Of a DNA stretch of 7,965 bases, positions 6,024 to 7,965 are shown in pieces; the first letter of the stretch is position 1, and every line of letters begins with the position of its first letter. The notes below the pieces were generated by a model that was given only the letters and a program-made list of their open reading frames with translations, had not been told where the DNA came from and made no database searches. This DNA comes from Streptomyces katrae. Its GTDB lineage: Bacteria > Actinomycetota > Actinomycetes > Streptomycetales > Streptomycetaceae. Made by a program: the position numbers and the translations under genes. The stretch covers positions 1 to 7,965 of the forward strand of contig NZ_JZWV01000961.1 of the NCBI RefSeq assembly GCF_000966975.1. Reading direction: 5' to 3'.

Positions 6024-6029
6024 GGGGTT
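6003..6029 (-). repeat. Three tandem 9-bp units covering the start of the molybdenum oxidoreductase gene
   Basis: On the minus strand AACCCC followed by ATG, GTG and ATG occurs three times without a gap, so each unit supplies an in-frame start codon (6023, 6014, 6005) and the protein begins MNPVNPMD. Units differ only at one base. It looks like a small slippage product. Confidence 0.7.
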
Positions 6030-6034
6030 CCTCC
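6030..6034 (-). promoter_or_regulatory. Ribosome binding site of the molybdenum oxidoreductase gene
   Basis: GGAGG on the minus strand with a 6-base spacer to the ATG at 6023. The spacers to the in-frame starts at 6014 and 6005 would be 15 and 24 bases, so 6023 is preferred. Confidence 0.65.
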
Positions 6035-6055
6035 ACTGGTTCCGGGTGCGTGGGT

Positions 6056-7462
6056 TCACCGGTGCTCTCCCGGTGCGGGGGACAGGTCCGGCACGAGGTG
6101 CGGCCGGTCTCGTGCCGCGGCGTGCCTGCGCGCCGCCCAGCCGCCCAGGACGGCCAGCGCGGCGGCGCCGTACGCGACCGCGCAGGCGTACGGGGCGACC
6201 CGGCCCGTCAGATAGACGGCCGCGCCCGCGACCGCTACGCCGAGCCACTCCCAGCGGCCGTCGAGGGCCACCAGGGCGATCACGAGGAGGGCGTACCAGG
6301 AGTAGCCGGGGGTGGTCAGGAGGAACGCGGTCCCGGTGACCAGGAGGGCACCGCTCCACGGACGCTCGGGGTCGCCCCGCCTGATCACGTAGGCGCTGAC
6401 GGCGAGCATCCCCGCGACGACGGCCGGCACGGCCCAGGAGTCGGGGAGCAGCAGGCGCAGGAGGGCGTAGCGGGTGCCGGCGGACGGGTCCTGGTAGCCC
6501 TCTTCGTCGGCGTACCCGGCGAGGTAGCCGAGGACGGAGGAGTGCGAGAGCAGGACGTACGGCAGGTACAGGACCGCGGCGGCGGGGAGCAGGACGGCGG
6601 CGGCGTCGCGGACCCGGCGTACGCCGGACAGGGCTCCGGGGAGCAGGACGGCGGGCAGGAGCTTGACGGCGGTGGCCAGGCCGAGCAGTGCGCCGCCCCG
6701 GACCCGGTGGCGGACCGTCAGACCCAGGGCGGCCACCGACAGCAGGACGGCGAGGGCGTCGGCGTGGGCGTTGTTGACGGCTTCGACGGCGACGGCCGGG
6801 CACCAGGCCCAGTACGCCGCCGTACGGGGGTCGCCGCGGCGGCGCAGGACGCGCAGCAGCGCCAGGGTGGTGGCGACGGCGATGACGGCGCCGCCCGCCT
6901 GGAAGGCCTTGTGGCGGGCTCCGTCGGGTGAGAGGGCGTGGACGAGGAGGAAGTACAGCTCCCCGGCCGGAGGGTAGATGGTGTGGACGCGGGGACGGTT
7001 GATGCGGGTGCAGACGCCTTCGGACACGGCGGCCAGGTCCGGCTTCCCGCACGCCCGCCCGGTGGGGAACAGCCAGGTGTCGCGGTACGGCAGGAGGGCC
7101 GGATCGGCCGGGGCGTGGTCGTAGGGGGAGATGCCCGCCGCCTGCACACGGCCGTCCCAGGCGTAGCGGTAGGAGTCCGTGCTGGTGCGGGGCGGGGCGA
7201 CCAGGCCGGTCAGGGCGACGGCGACACCGCCGGCGAGGACGAGGGCGGCGGCGTGCCGGGTGGGTACCCGGCGCAGGCTCCACACGGCCGCCGCGAACAG
7301 GGCCCAGCAGGCGGCGTTCAGCCCGAACAGGCCGACCGGGTCGGTGAAGTACCCGTCCTCGCGCACGGTGAGGACGAGCGCCGTGACGAGGGCGGTGAGG
7401 AGGACGGCGGTGGTGGCGGTGGCCGCGGTGGCCCGTACGGGGCCGGCGGCCGGCCGGGTCAC
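6056..7462 (-). CDS. GT-C type polytopic glycosyltransferase, GT87-like (polyprenyl-phosphate-sugar dependent)
   Basis: A 468-residue membrane protein with roughly ten or more hydrophobic segments, in the style of actinobacterial mannosyltransferases that use a lipid-phosphate sugar donor outside the membrane. After the first two or three helices comes the likely catalytic loop TDSYRYAWDGRVQAAGISPY (95-114), where D96 is the candidate general base. Further family-like motifs are TIYPPAGELYF (161-171), EAVNNAHADALAVLL (227-241), AVKLLPAVLLP (265-275) and TTPGYSWYALL (383-393). The cysteines C138 and C151 lie in one predicted external loop. The start is the GTG at 7462, overlapping the methyltransferase stop by 4 bases; GGGGGA 7 bases upstream is a weak ribosome site, consistent with coupled translation. 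The longer open frame upstream is an out-of-frame shadow of the methyltransferase gene. Donor and acceptor are unknown; mannose from polyprenyl-phosphate-mannose is only a family-based guess. Confidence 0.85.
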   Translation of the reverse strand: MTRPAAGPVRATAATATTAVLLTALVTALVLTVREDGYFTDPVGLFGLNAACWALFAAAVWSLRRVPTRHAAALVLAGGVAVALTGLVAPPRTSTDSYRYAWDGRVQAAGISPYDHAPADPALLPYRDTWLFPTGRACGKPDLAAVSEGVCTRINRPRVHTIYPPAGELYFLLVHALSPDGARHKAFQAGGAVIAVATTLALLRVLRRRGDPRTAAYWAWCPAVAVEAVNNAHADALAVLLSVAALGLTVRHRVRGGALLGLATAVKLLPAVLLPGALSGVRRVRDAAAVLLPAAAVLYLPYVLLSHSSVLGYLAGYADEEGYQDPSAGTRYALLRLLLPDSWAVPAVVAGMLAVSAYVIRRGDPERPWSGALLVTGTAFLLTTPGYSWYALLVIALVALDGRWEWLGVAVAGAAVYLTGRVAPYACAVAYGAAALAVLGGWAARRHAAARDRPHLVPDLSPAPGEHR

Positions 7463-7965
7463 GGCGCGTCCCCCGGGGCGGTCCGGGCGGCCGCGGCGGT
7501 GCGCCGTCTCCCGGGGACGAGTTCGGCGAAGTGCCGGCCGGCCACCGTCCAGCTGCCGACGGTGCGCCAGCCGGCGGCCTCGGCGTGGCGCAGCAGGGCC
7601 CGGCGGCCGGCCCGGGCCCACGGGAAGGGGGTGCCGAGCGTGCCCCGGCCGTCGTCGAGGCGCACCTCGCACCGCTCGTCCACCTCGACGGGGGCGGCCT
7701 CGGCGACCAGCCGGCCACCGGGGGCGAGCAGGTCCGCGGTGCGTCCGAGGAGGGCGGCGGGGTCGCCGCCGATGCCGATGTTGCCGTCGATCAGCAGGGC
7801 GGTGTCCCAGCGGCGTTCGCCGGGCAGGGGCTCGAAGACGGAGCGGCACAGGGCCGTTCCGCCGCGGCGTACGGTCCGCGTCACGGCGGCGGGGGTCACG
7901 TCGATGCCGAGGGCGCGGTGGCCCCGTTCGGCCAGCGCCGCGACGAGCCGGCCCGGGCCGCAGCC
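7459..7965 (-). CDS. Class I SAM-dependent methyltransferase, partial (N terminus outside the window)
   Basis: The last 168 residues of a Rossmann-fold methyltransferase; the frame is open to the window edge. The first visible residues are the SAM-binding motif I, GCGPGRLVAALAERG, ending strand 2 with LGID (19-22), so the missing part is the N-terminal cap region. Later features are D/N-rich LLIDGNIGIGG (about 53-63), the motif IV/post-IV region, then LLAPGGRLVAEA (about 75-86), and the C-terminal PFPWARAGRRALLRHAEAAGW (split here: PFPWARAG then RRALLRHAEAAGW) with GRHFAELV. The gene is the first visible member of a four-gene operon and overlaps the glycosyltransferase start by 4 bases. Its substrate is unknown; a role in modifying the same lipid-linked or cell-envelope product as the glycosyltransferase is a guess from context. 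Confidence 0.85.
   Translation of the reverse strand, partial: GCGPGRLVAALAERGHRALGIDVTPAAVTRTVRRGGTALCRSVFEPLPGERRWDTALLIDGNIGIGGDPAALLGRTADLLAPGGRLVAEAAPVEVDERCEVRLDDGRGTLGTPFPWARAGRRALLRHAEAAGWRTVGSWTVAGRHFAELVPGRRRTAAAARTAPGDAP

Noticed and set aside
4171..6215. Plus-strand open frames opposite the molybdenum oxidoreductase and the small membrane protein
   Set aside because: They mirror real genes, begin without good ribosome sites and give Arg/Pro/Gly-rich sequences with no recognisable fold.
6024..7718. Possible giant fusion extending the molybdenum oxidoreductase upstream through the glycosyltransferase region
   Set aside because: The upstream part is a shifted reading of the glycosyltransferase gene, and a strong GGAGG site marks the ATG at 6023.
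7463..7849. Minus-strand extension of the glycosyltransferase frame upstream of 7462
   Set aside because: It overlaps the methyltransferase gene in another frame, is Arg/Pro-rich with no membrane segment, and the GTG at 7462 gives the expected N-terminal helix.
1..7965. CRISPR arrays, tRNA/rRNA genes, insertion sequences or phage att sites
   Set aside because: No spaced repeats, tRNA-like cloverleaf, transposase motifs or terminal repeats were seen, and base composition is even across the window.

Overview
The window looks like chromosomal DNA of a Streptomyces-type actinomycete. The base composition is very GC-rich throughout, with strong G/C bias at third codon positions. Two of the seven starts seen in the window are clearly GTG, and a third (the small dehydrogenase subunit) probably is. 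All eight genes end in TGA, and neighbouring genes repeatedly share 4-base ATGA or GTGA overlaps. All eight supported genes lie on the minus strand, so transcription runs from high to low coordinates. There are no RNA genes, insertion sequences or CRISPR arrays, and no gene-free stretch reaches 300 bases.

Right part (7965 down to 4189): one apparent four-gene operon. It holds the C-terminal part of a class I SAM-dependent methyltransferase cut by the window edge, a GT-C type (GT87-like) polytopic glycosyltransferase, a one-chain fusion of a b-type-cytochrome-like membrane domain with a sulfite-oxidase/MsrP-type molybdopterin domain, and a small four-helix membrane protein. Everything but the methyltransferase is membrane-embedded. 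The molybdenum domain should face outside, carried by an internal twin-arginine-like motif in front of the last helix. The operon seems to end in an 8-bp inverted repeat at 4185-4208.

Middle part (about 4150 down to 1006): a tight three-gene operon. It holds a FAD-sorbitol/gluconate-dehydrogenase-type small subunit, a GMC flavoprotein dehydrogenase with a C-x5-C-x3-C motif as in FAD glucose dehydrogenases carrying a 3Fe-4S cluster, and an acetoacetate-decarboxylase-superfamily protein that keeps the Schiff-base lysine but lacks the neighbouring lysine. The natural reading is a two-step route: oxidation of an alcohol or sugar, then decarboxylation or aldol-type chemistry. No export signal and no cytochrome c subunit are visible, unlike the classical membrane-bound versions. 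This trio is the best candidate here for an undescribed pathway. The short gap in front of it holds several inverted repeats that could be operator or terminator elements.

Left part (895 down to 1): a stand-alone DUF2182 membrane protein with conserved Cys/His motifs, followed by two short GC-rich hairpins that may end transcription.

Gene assignments come from reading motifs by eye. Substrates are not determinable from the sequence.
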